5,711 nt of DNA from positions 1 through 5,711 of the forward strand of contig JAFDGP010000175.1 in NCBI GenBank assembly GCA_019309245.1. Reading direction: 5' to 3'. A program made the position numbers and the translations under genes. This document shows, piece by piece, positions 1-5,538 of this stretch. The notes below the pieces were generated by a model. It saw nothing but the letters and a program-made list of their open reading frames with translations. It was not told the origin of the DNA and did no database searches. Position 1 is the stretch's first letter. Each line of letters begins with the position of its first letter. Source of the DNA: Deltaproteobacteria bacterium. Its GTDB lineage: Bacteria; Desulfobacterota; Desulfobacteria; Desulfobacterales; C00003060.

Positions 1-980
1 CCTTAAGGCTCCGGGTTCTCTACAAATGGGAAAAGCAGTTTGCTCCGTGGGAAGATGGGGCTTCCAGTGAAATCCTGGGGTGGATCGAGCAAAAGGAACA
101 CACCTGGAATGCGCTTTCCGGACAGGCCCTGAGGCCGTTGAGTTTTCTGAAAAGGACCTACGACCCCTTTGATACGGCCGGTGTTAACGCCGCGCTCGAA
201 CAAGAGGGTCTTCTCTATGGCGCCGGATACGGCCGCAGCCTGAAGCCCACCTTCTTCCTGGCTCCTATTGTAGATAAAAAACGTGTAGACGGCCATGCGG
301 TGTACGTGCTGGGCGCGGAGCTGGCCCGTGATCTGGCAACGACCCCGGCCCTGAACCAGGACGACTGTGTGGTAGTAAGGAAAGCCTCCGCCAAGGCCTC
401 GCTCTGGGACCAGATGGTCTATATCAAGGCGTCGGGACGCTTTGCGTTGCGGGTGGGCATGGGGCTGTGTGGTGTGACGGGTAAAGGGGTTGAGGCCTTG
501 CAGCAAGGGCTGGAGGCGGTATTTGCCGCCCAACAGGAGACCTACATTTATCATGAAATTGGCGAGATGCATGATACGGTTTTTGATCGCGGCGTTTGGC
601 GGGAAATGATTGCCGCGTATCCTCATACACCCCTGGAGCTCCTGGTTCGAAGTGTTAAAGACCTGCTGGCGGATACCAATGCATCGGGACCCCTGCGGCA
701 CATCACAAAACAAAAAAAGACCGCCTCTCTGGCCTTTTACGTGGCCTTTTTTGACGGTCTGTCCAAGGAACTGTTTCCGGAGCTTGTAGCGGCCTTTAAA
801 GACTTTGCTGCAAGTTCGGACTGGGATGCCGTCAAAAAAGCGGTGGACACGGGCTACCAGAACGCCAAGGGCCACGCCGAAACGATTATGAAAATCTACG
901 AGTCACGAAAGGGGCAGGTGTCCGGAGACCGAATCAAGGAGGAAATTGAAAAAGAGGTGCTTGGGAGGATTGTCCCGTGA
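1..980 (+). CDS. Conserved protein of unknown function, 5' end cut off by window edge
   Basis: The frame is open from the first bases to the TGA at 978-980, so about 325 residues are visible and the true start lies left of the window. A TTG at 138 could be called as a start, but the 45 codons before it read as normal protein (Trp-rich, with mixed charged and hydrophobic residues), so I treat the gene as 5'-partial. I recognise no catalytic motif. It has no obvious signal peptide or membrane segment, so a cytoplasmic location is likely. The middle carries a Gly/Val-rich stretch (GMGLCGVTGKGVEALQQGL) and the C-terminal 100 residues look helical and Lys/Glu-rich. Its stop overlaps the next gene's GTG by 4 nt (GTGA), implying translational coupling with the exported propeller protein. 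It may belong to a deltaproteobacteria-restricted family (NCBI's 'Sfum_1244 family' comes to mind, but this is unverified recall). That it is a gene is near certain; its function is unknown. Confidence 0.85.
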   Translation, partial: LRLRVLYKWEKQFAPWEDGASSEILGWIEQKEHTWNALSGQALRPLSFLKRTYDPFDTAGVNAALEQEGLLYGAGYGRSLKPTFFLAPIVDKKRVDGHAVYVLGAELARDLATTPALNQDDCVVVRKASAKASLWDQMVYIKASGRFALRVGMGLCGVTGKGVEALQQGLEAVFAAQQETYIYHEIGEMHDTVFDRGVWREMIAAYPHTPLELLVRSVKDLLADTNASGPLRHITKQKKTASLAFYVAFFDGLSKELFPELVAAFKDFAASSDWDAVKKAVDTGYQNAKGHAETIMKIYESRKGQVSGDRIKEEIEKEVLGRIVP

Positions 981-1900
981 GACAGGCATTTGGGGCGGTT
1001 GTGCTGGCAGCGTGGTTGGTTGTTTCGGGTCTGCCAGCCACAGGGGGCCTGGTTGCCTGTGTGCATGCGCAAGCAGTCCATGCACAACAGGACCAGAGCG
1101 TTCAAGGCTTTGACCACCCGGAATCGGTCGCGTATGACCCCGTGGCCAAGGTCCTCTACGTGAGCCGGTTCGGTCCTGAGTTAAGACCGACCCTCAAGGA
1201 CGGCAAAGGCGCGATCAGCAAGGTTTCCCTGGCCGGAAGTATTTTGGAAGACCGTTTTTTGCCGGCAGGCGATGCGATCCTGCACAAGCCAAAAGGCCTC
1301 TGGGTTTGGGGGCAAAGACTGTGGGTGACTGATATTGATACGGTTTGGATTTTTGACCTGAAAAGTCGGCGCGGCAAGCGAGCCGTGCTACCCGGCGCTG
1401 CCTTTGCCAACGATGTCACCGTCATGAACGGCGCACTTTTTGTTAGTGATACTGAAAAGCGACGGATTTACAGGATTACGCCGGCCGATTTTTTAGAAAG
1501 CGAAAAGGCCCCCACAGTGACCGTGGCCTGGGACCACCTGGGCTTTTCCCCAAACGGCCTGTATCCTTCAGCTCAGGATGTGCTTGTGGCGGTCGGCTAC
1601 GGCACGGGTAACCGTGAGGAGGGGATATATCGCTTGTGTGCTGAAGGCCGGGTGACCGCCCTGGCCGACGGCCTTGGGCGGTTGGACGGCTTGGCGCCGC
1701 TGGGCGATAAGATCTGGCTGGTGACGGACTGGAAGTCCGGATCGCTGGCCACATGGGATTCTGGGTTAAGGATCAGGCCTCTTGCCCGGGGATTTCAGGG
1801 ACCCGCGGATTTTTGTGTGGTGTCTTCGAACAAAGGCCTGACCGCGGTCGTGCCCGATTTGGTCACGGGGCAGCTGCGCATGATCCGGCTGATTCGTTAG
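977..1900 (+). CDS. Exported SMP-30/gluconolactonase-like (NHL-type) beta-propeller protein
   Basis: This 307-residue protein starts at GTG 977, overlapping the previous stop, with GGGAGG at 963-968 as ribosome binding site. Residues 1-36 form an export signal: Arg2, a hydrophobic core at about 5-19, then either a signal peptidase I site after AVHA (36) or a lipobox L-V-A-C at 25-28. The mature part shows repeated propeller-blade motifs: HPESVAYDP...LYVSR (47-64), KPKGLWVWGQRLWVTDID (104-121), FANDVTVMNGALFVSDT (143-159), SPNGL (191-195), LDGLAPLGDKIWLVTD (from 236). In SMP-30/lactonase enzymes a Glu, two Asn and an Asp bind the metal. Candidates here by spacing are Glu49, Asn145, Asn193 and Asp237, which is an inference from order and distance only. 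A periplasmic or lipid-anchored lactonase-like enzyme or a non-catalytic binding propeller are both possible. It is the middle gene of a three-gene run. Confidence 0.85.
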   Translation: MRQAFGAVVLAAWLVVSGLPATGGLVACVHAQAVHAQQDQSVQGFDHPESVAYDPVAKVLYVSRFGPELRPTLKDGKGAISKVSLAGSILEDRFLPAGDAILHKPKGLWVWGQRLWVTDIDTVWIFDLKSRRGKRAVLPGAAFANDVTVMNGALFVSDTEKRRIYRITPADFLESEKAPTVTVAWDHLGFSPNGLYPSAQDVLVAVGYGTGNREEGIYRLCAEGRVTALADGLGRLDGLAPLGDKIWLVTDWKSGSLATWDSGLRIRPLARGFQGPADFCVVSSNKGLTAVVPDLVTGQLRMIRLIR

Positions 1901-1912
1901 GGGGACTGCTGC

Positions 1913-2434
1913 ATGGACCTTTCCGTTTTTGAAGGCATGACCAACAGTGAGCTGCGCCGCTATATCGAGTTTTTGCTCTGGCACTATCGGGTAGTGGATG
2001 CGTTTTGGTTTATTAAGGTGGCCGAGCGATTCGATCAGGCCACGGCTGAACGTATCAACGAAGACGTTTGGGACCGGGTTGCAGGCATGGCGGCCAAGGA
2101 GCTGCGGTTACGTTTTAATCTGAAAGAAAATGGCCTGGAAGGTTTTGTCGCCACCCAGAAGCTGTTTCCCTGGTGTATTCTGGTCGGCTATGAAATCGAA
2201 CAAACCCCCCGGGACATCATCATCTCAGTGCCATCTTGCCCGACCCAGGAGGCCAGGCTGAAACGCGGCCTGGGCGAATATGTCTGCAAGGAGATGCACC
2301 GCCGCGAGTTTGTCAGCTTTGCCCGAGAGGTAGATGATCGGATTCGGGTCGAATGCCTGTTCGCCCCACCGGATCCGCATCCTGACGGAGTGTTTTGTAA
2401 GTGGCGGTTTTTTCTCGCAGGAAACGAAACATAG
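1913..2434 (+). CDS. DUF6125-type small cysteine-rich protein
   Basis: This is a 173-residue cytoplasmic protein with ATG at 1913. AGGGGG at 1899-1904 serves as Shine-Dalgarno, 8 nt upstream and partly inside the preceding stop. The N-terminal half is helical and aromatic-rich (FLLWHYRVVDAFWF, 20-33). The C-terminal half carries the recognisable signature: SCPTQEARLKRGLGEYVCK (108-126), then FAREVDDRIRVECLF (136-150), PPDPHP (152-157) and CKW (162-164). Cys109, Cys125, Cys148, His156 and Cys162 could form a metal site. This pattern matches what I know of the DUF6125 family, frequent in Desulfobacterota and some archaea and of unknown biochemical role. It closes the operon-like run, only 12 nt from the propeller gene. 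Length looks complete. Family assignment is from recalled motif similarity, not a search. Confidence 0.8.
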   Translation: MDLSVFEGMTNSELRRYIEFLLWHYRVVDAFWFIKVAERFDQATAERINEDVWDRVAGMAAKELRLRFNLKENGLEGFVATQKLFPWCILVGYEIEQTPRDIIISVPSCPTQEARLKRGLGEYVCKEMHRREFVSFAREVDDRIRVECLFAPPDPHPDGVFCKWRFFLAGNET

Positions 2435-2472
2435 CTGCAAGACCAACACCCCCTTTTCGTTTCCATTTGATG

Positions 2473-2520
2473 GGGGCTGGGCCTGGACCCTCTGCGGCTG
2501 GTCGACCGGACCCCGGCCCC
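2473..2520 (+). other. GC-rich hairpin downstream of the DUF6125 gene
   Basis: GGGGCTGGG (2473-2481) pairs with CCCGGCCCC (2512-2520) over 9 bp with one G-U wobble, enclosing about 30 nt that contain the palindrome GGTCGACC. A CCCCC run at 2449-2453 could instead pair with GGGGG at 2472-2476, making the two folds exclusive. No T-run follows, so it is not a standard intrinsic terminator. It may still slow polymerase or protect the 3' end of the operon transcript. Confidence 0.35.
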
Positions 2521-2538
2521 TGGGTTGCGGAAAGGTCC

Positions 2539-2567
2539 TTGACAACGTGCCGCCGGATTGCTAAGAG
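2539..2567 (+). promoter_or_regulatory. Weak candidate sigma-70 promoter
   Basis: A perfect -35 hexamer TTGACA (2539-2544) is followed after 17 nt by TAAGAG (2562-2567), which matches the -10 consensus at only 3 of 6 positions. If real, it would start a transcript with a leader of about 380 nt before the receiver-domain gene at 2954, covering the inverted repeats in between. Chance occurrence is quite possible. Confidence 0.22.
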
Positions 2568-2634
2568 CAGCGTAGGAGGCTGTAACCTTCTTTCCAACCG
2601 GAACCAGGTTTCAAAATGGGGGATAATGAACCTG

Positions 2635-2685
2635 AAGGCCTGCCATAAAAGGCCTTGGCTGAATACGTGAACCGGTTCGGCCAAG
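2635..2685 (+). repeat. Overlapping inverted repeats, possible alternative RNA folds
   Basis: AAGGCCT (2635-2641) and AGGCCTT (2650-2656) form a perfect 7-bp stem with an 8-nt loop. CTTGGCTGAA (2654-2663) and TTCGGCCAAG (2676-2685) form a 10-bp stem with one G-U pair and a 12-nt loop that takes in most of the perfect palindrome GAACCGGTTC (2669-2678). The two stems share bases 2654-2656, so they compete at the junction. GAACC at 2628-2632 can also pair with GGTTC at 2674-2678 around the first stem. No T-run follows either. The repeats are seen directly; any function is inferred. Confidence 0.5.
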
Positions 2686-2898
2686 ACATAACGCTTCGTC
2701 ATCAACGGGCTGCTACAAGCGATGTTCCAAAACGCATTGCCAATCCGCACCTGATGTAGTGCACTCGACTGTTGGTTGAAATCTGCTGTTGTGTTTCGCG
2801 CTGCCGCCGATTCTGAGACCTGCCGCTGTGACTGTGTGCAATCTGTTCAACCAGCCCGCCTGATGGTCCTGTTAGGATTTGTGATCGCAGGGCTGCGT

Positions 2899-2923
2899 CT
2901 TGACGGACGCCGGGTCCGTCGAG
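2899..2923 (+). promoter_or_regulatory. 10-bp hairpin just upstream of the receiver gene's ribosome site
   Basis: CTTGACGGAC (2899-2908) pairs with GTCCGTCGAG (2914-2923), ten pairs including one G-U wobble, around a 5-nt loop GCCGG. It sits 16 nt before the AGGAG at 2940-2944 and has no following T-run, so it is not a terminator for the upstream side. A role in mRNA stability or translation control, or a protein-binding operator as DNA, would fit its position. It also covers the alternative TTG start at 2900, which argues against that start. Confidence 0.45.
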
Positions 2924-2939
2924 TGCCGTCAGTGCAAAC

Positions 2940-2944
2940 AGGAG
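2940..2944 (+). promoter_or_regulatory. Ribosome binding site fixing the receiver start at ATG 2954
   Basis: AGGAG lies 9 nt before ATG 2954. The longer in-frame possibility, TTG at 2900, has no purine-rich site before it and would add 18 residues ahead of the normal receiver N-terminus (MKGLILDDD), so ATG 2954 is preferred. Confidence 0.75.
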
Positions 2945-2953
2945 TGGTCCACA

Positions 2954-4096
2954 ATGAAAGGCCTTATTCTTGATGACGATCGAGCGATCTGTGACTATAT
3001 TGCCTCAGCTCTGGATCAGTCCGGCGTAGACTACCAGATCTTCCAGGATCCCGTGGAGGCCCTTGGTGCGATCGGCCGTGGTCCATATGATTTTGGGTTT
3101 GTGGATATTCATCTGCCGAATATGGATGGCCTTGAGTTTTCAAGGCGTTTCAAGATACAGTGGCCAGAGGCGGATATCATCTTTATTACTGGCTACGGGG
3201 ACTACAACAAGGCGGTTCAGGCAATCAGGGTCGGGGCCTACGACTATCTTCAAAAACCGTTCAGGCGACTGGATATTATGTTGTGCCTTTCTCGGCTGAT
3301 TGAAAAAAGAAAACTCTTCGAAGACCAGAAGCGCATGGAGGTCCTGAAATTCGCCAACGAGGTGGCCCTGGAGTTGATGCATGAGCTGAGAAATCCCCTG
3401 GTGGCGATTGGGGGTTTTTCACGACGCCTATCCACCGGAAAGCTTGCGGAAGATACGACACGCAAATTTGCGCACATCATTTTTGAAGAATCGGTCCGCC
3501 TGGAGACCGTTTTGAATGATATTTTGGAGCATTTGAAAGGCGGCGCTAGGCCTTACGTTTCAGGGGTCCCGCCACCGCACGCGGCTGTCGGGCCCGGCAT
3601 TTCTTGTAACGGTTCATCTCGTGAGATGCTGGAAAGAACCAATCGCTTGAAGGACATATCAGACAGAAAAAGGAGGTCAGCCATGGCAAGGACAACCAGA
3701 AAGACAAAGGGGCGAAAAGCGGCCAAGGCGTCGGAGCCGAAAAAGCACGTGCAGGGCCGATCTCAGGCGGCGATATCTGCATCAGGGAACGGTATCCAGA
3801 AAAGATACCTGCCGGACAAGAAGATCTGCCAGGTGACCTTTCGGCTGCCCAAGATTGCAGCCGAGGATGCCAAAAGGGTTTGCGTTGTGGGGGATTTTAA
3901 TGACTGGAGGAGTGACGCGGCCCCGATGAAGCGGCTCAAGAATGGTGATTATGCCGTCAAACTTGAGCTGCAGACGGGAAGAGAATACCAATTTCGCTAT
4001 CTGATCGACGAATCGAAGTGGGAAAACGACTGGAACGCAGATGGTTATGTGAGAAGTCCCTTCGGCGATTGCGATAACTCAGTCGTCAAGGTTTAA
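2954..4096 (+). CDS. Receiver-HisKA protein lacking an ATPase domain, reading in frame into a CBM48 module
   Basis: From ATG 2954 the frame runs 380 codons to TAA 4094-4096. Residues 1-120 are a complete response-regulator receiver: acidic pocket Asp7-Asp8-Asp9, phosphoacceptor Asp51 in DIHLPNMDG, Thr79 in FITGYGD, Lys101 in QKPF. Residues about 125-197 are a HisKA dimerisation/phosphotransfer domain with the H-box MHELRNPLVAIGGFSRRL (phospho-His143) and the second helix ending near DILEHLK. In hybrid kinases an HATPase_c domain of over 100 residues follows. Here none does: no N, G1 or G2 boxes appear. Instead about 47 linker residues, poor in predicted structure, lead to Met244, the start of the CBM48 protein described separately. 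So it should accept phosphate from a partner but not phosphorylate itself. Most likely the kinase gene is 3'-truncated by a deletion near 3540 and has lost its own stop; a genuine receiver-HisKA-glycogen-binding fusion is the alternative. Confidence 0.75.
   Translation: MKGLILDDDRAICDYIASALDQSGVDYQIFQDPVEALGAIGRGPYDFGFVDIHLPNMDGLEFSRRFKIQWPEADIIFITGYGDYNKAVQAIRVGAYDYLQKPFRRLDIMLCLSRLIEKRKLFEDQKRMEVLKFANEVALELMHELRNPLVAIGGFSRRLSTGKLAEDTTRKFAHIIFEESVRLETVLNDILEHLKGGARPYVSGVPPPHAAVGPGISCNGSSREMLERTNRLKDISDRKRRSAMARTTRKTKGRKAAKASEPKKHVQGRSQAAISASGNGIQKRYLPDKKICQVTFRLPKIAAEDAKRVCVVGDFNDWRSDAAPMKRLKNGDYAVKLELQTGREYQFRYLIDESKWENDWNADGYVRSPFGDCDNSVVKV
3671..3676 (+). promoter_or_regulatory. Perfect Shine-Dalgarno for the internal CBM48 start
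   Basis: AGGAGG, preceded by an A-run, stands 6 nt before ATG 3683. This is a better ribosome site than that of the upstream start and lies inside the long frame, where it is read as Arg-Arg. It is strong evidence that translation begins independently at 3683. Confidence 0.8.
3683..4096 (+). CDS. Small glycogen-binding domain protein (CBM48/AMPK-beta-like, isoamylase early-set)
   Basis: Starting at ATG 3683 gives a 137-residue protein. Residues 1-40 are a Lys/Arg/Ala-rich, probably disordered basic tail (MARTTRKTKGRKAAK at the front), which could bind nucleic acid or acidic surfaces. Residues about 45-137 are an early-set beta-sandwich of the CBM48 type found in AMPK beta subunits and glycogen-branching and debranching enzymes. 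Signature positions are VVGDFNDW (68-75), MKRLKNGDYAVKLEL (82-96), YQFRYLID (102-109), W113 with ND (115-116), and DNSVVKV at the C-terminus. The tryptophans and Asn132 fit the usual alpha-glucan-contacting positions. Stand-alone proteins with this layout, basic tail plus one CBM48 and no enzyme domain, are familiar in Desulfobacterota; their partner is unknown. It lies in the same frame as the receiver-HisKA gene, so it could also be made as the tail of that fusion. A terminator follows closely. Confidence 0.8.
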   Translation: MARTTRKTKGRKAAKASEPKKHVQGRSQAAISASGNGIQKRYLPDKKICQVTFRLPKIAAEDAKRVCVVGDFNDWRSDAAPMKRLKNGDYAVKLELQTGREYQFRYLIDESKWENDWNADGYVRSPFGDCDNSVVKV

Positions 4097-4107
4097 CCGT
4101 TTTCCGG

Positions 4108-4166
4108 AGCAAGCATGCGACCCTCGCCCCAGACCCTGGTTGCGGGCGCGATGCTTGGGGCTTTTT
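4108..4166 (+). terminator. Rho-independent terminator after the CBM48 gene
   Basis: AAGCAT (4111-4116) pairs with ATGCTT (4151-4156), continued inward by CG and CCC/GGG pairs across small internal loops. GCCCC (4126-4130) can alternatively pair with GGGGC (4157-4161). The T-run TTTTT at 4162-4166 follows directly. It lies 12 to 70 nt past the CBM48 stop and reads only in the + direction: there is no T-run on the - strand side, so it does not serve mtaB. Confidence 0.7.
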
Positions 4167-4218
4167 CTGCGCATGACTTGCCCGCAAGGTTTGGGGGGCG
4201 TTAATGGACCTGGGCTGA

Positions 4219-5538
4219 TCACGGCGCCGGTCTTCCATAAACTCGGCCGTCCTTGACCGCCTCAAGGCTAACCCGCACCCTGTGGTGCATCAAACGGTCG
4301 TCGCCTGGGACAAGCACAGGAATATAATTCGGCGTAAAACCTTGTAACAGGCCGGTCGCCCGGTCCCGTTTGCCCTCGATCAGCACCTCCATGGTGGACC
4401 CGACGAACCTTTCGTAAAACTGTGTCCGCTTGATCTGCCCCAGCTTGCGCAGGACTTGACAACGCCTTTTCTTCACGCCGTGGGCGACCGGGTTCGGCAG
4501 GCGGTGTGCCGGGGTCGTCTTGTGCGGTGAAAACGGAAATACATGCAGGTAGGCCACAGGCAATGTTTCGATCAGGCGACAGGTATGCTCAAAAGCCTTT
4601 TGCGTCTCTCCTGGAAATCCTCCCATTACGTCGATGCCTATCCCGACATCCGGCAGCGCCTCCACCACTTGGTGAATCAAGTCCCGGAAGCCCCGGGCCG
4701 TATAGGGGCGGTGCATGGAGCTGAGCACCCCGTCGTCACCACTTTGAAGCGGGATGTGCAAATGAGGGCACAAACACTCCGAGTCTGCGATCACGCGAAC
4801 GAGATCGTCTGTAATTTCCGCAGGTTCGATCGAACTCAGGCGCAGCCGCCCGATCTTGGCCTTACACTCCAGTACCCGTATCAGATCCACGAGAGAAATC
4901 TCAGGAACAAGATCCTGACCGTAATGACCGATATGGATGCCCGTCAAAACGATTTCTTCATGGCCCTGTCGCACGAGGTCCACGGCCTTTTCAAGGACGC
5001 CCTCGGGCGATAAAGAACGGCTTGGACCACGGGCATACGGAACGATGCAGTACGTGCAAAAGGCATCGCAGCCATCTTGAATCTTTACAAACGCGCGGGT
5101 TCGCCTGGAAAATCCACCGACCGGAAGATCCTCGAAGCTCCGCCGCCCGGCGATTGCCTCGACCAAGATCGTTGCCCCGTTGCCGCCGGGGCGTCGTCCG
5201 GCCAGCTGTGGGATCTGCATCTTGGCGGTGTTTCCAACCACGTAATGAACCTGCGGGATGGCCGCCAGGGCTTCCGGAACGACCTGCGCATAGCAGCCCG
5301 TGGCCACCATGAGCGCGTTGGGGTGCCTTCGGACCAGCTGTCTTACGGCCTGCCGGGACTGCATCGCCGCCCTCTGAGTTACTGTGCAGGTATTTACAAC
5401 GCACAGCGTCGCTTTACCGTCCGGCTCGATGGGCTTCCACCCTTGTTCAACAAGCCTGGCGGCGATTGCCTCGGATTCACACCGATTGACTTTACATCCC
5501 AGGGTGGTGATGCAAAAAGAGCCTATCTTTCGATCCAT
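4219..5538 (-). CDS. mtaB: tRNA t6A37 methylthiotransferase MtaB
   Basis: This 439-residue radical-SAM enzyme converts N6-threonylcarbamoyladenosine at position 37 of ANN-decoding tRNAs to the 2-methylthio form, using two 4Fe-4S clusters and S-adenosylmethionine. All three parts are visible. The N-terminal UPF0004 domain has cluster cysteines Cys15 (TLGCKVN), Cys51 (VVNTCTVT) and Cys82 (ATGCYAQ). The radical-SAM core has the CxxxCxxC motif Cys157/Cys161/Cys164 (GCDAFCTYCIVPYARG) and later GIDVMGGFPGET. A C-terminal TRAM RNA-binding domain spans about 375-437. The TLGCKVN motif and the length separate it from MiaB and RimO. ATG 5538 is chosen because it gives the normal MtaB N-terminus, with AGGAA at 5543-5547 upstream. 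Its start overlaps the end of mnmA by 16 nt, suggesting coupled translation. The gene looks intact and converges with the CBM48 gene. Confidence 0.95.
   Translation of the reverse strand: MDRKIGSFCITTLGCKVNRCESEAIAARLVEQGWKPIEPDGKATLCVVNTCTVTQRAAMQSRQAVRQLVRRHPNALMVATGCYAQVVPEALAAIPQVHYVVGNTAKMQIPQLAGRRPGGNGATILVEAIAGRRSFEDLPVGGFSRRTRAFVKIQDGCDAFCTYCIVPYARGPSRSLSPEGVLEKAVDLVRQGHEEIVLTGIHIGHYGQDLVPEISLVDLIRVLECKAKIGRLRLSSIEPAEITDDLVRVIADSECLCPHLHIPLQSGDDGVLSSMHRPYTARGFRDLIHQVVEALPDVGIGIDVMGGFPGETQKAFEHTCRLIETLPVAYLHVFPFSPHKTTPAHRLPNPVAHGVKKRRCQVLRKLGQIKRTQFYERFVGSTMEVLIEGKRDRATGLLQGFTPNYIPVLVPGDDRLMHHRVRVSLEAVKDGRVYGRPAP

Larger units (their letters stand above)
2435..2953. other. Gene-poor gap of about 520 bases with several inverted repeats
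   Basis: No reading frame here has a convincing start, ribosome site and protein-like composition. The short open frames on both strands either extend from inside the DUF6125 gene or lack a Shine-Dalgarno. I see no tRNA, CRISPR or transposase signature. What stands out is secondary-structure potential: a GC-rich stem at 2473-2520, a perfect 7-bp inverted repeat at 2635-2656, a 10-bp stem at 2654-2685 and another at 2899-2923. It could be a long 5' leader of the downstream receiver gene, a small RNA locus or a degenerate mobile remnant. The sequence does not decide between these. Confidence 0.6.

Noticed and set aside
3..875. 290-codon open frame on the - strand opposite the first gene
   Set aside because: It runs antisense to a frame with protein-like composition and operon overlap. 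Its product is rich in Arg/Gln/Gly/His without any motif, as mirror frames of GC-rich genes tend to be.
2334..2670. Two short + strand frames at 2334-2564 and 2401-2670
   Set aside because: Both begin inside the DUF6125 gene in other frames and lack Shine-Dalgarno sites; their products are low-complexity and motif-free.
2654..2700. tRNA-like or group II intron-like element around the GGTTCGGCC motif
   Set aside because: The T-loop consensus is not met and no acceptor stem pairs around it; no intron domain V or reverse transcriptase is visible.
2313..2750. 145-codon - strand open frame covering the gap
   Set aside because: It overlaps the end of the DUF6125 gene by about 120 nt, has no clear ribosome site, and shows no domain I can name. 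Part of it spans the inverted repeats, which explains some of its odd composition.
2900..2953. Upstream TTG start adding 18 residues to the receiver protein
   Set aside because: No ribosome site precedes it, it lies in the 2899-2923 hairpin, and the receiver fold begins naturally at ATG 2954, which has AGGAG before it.
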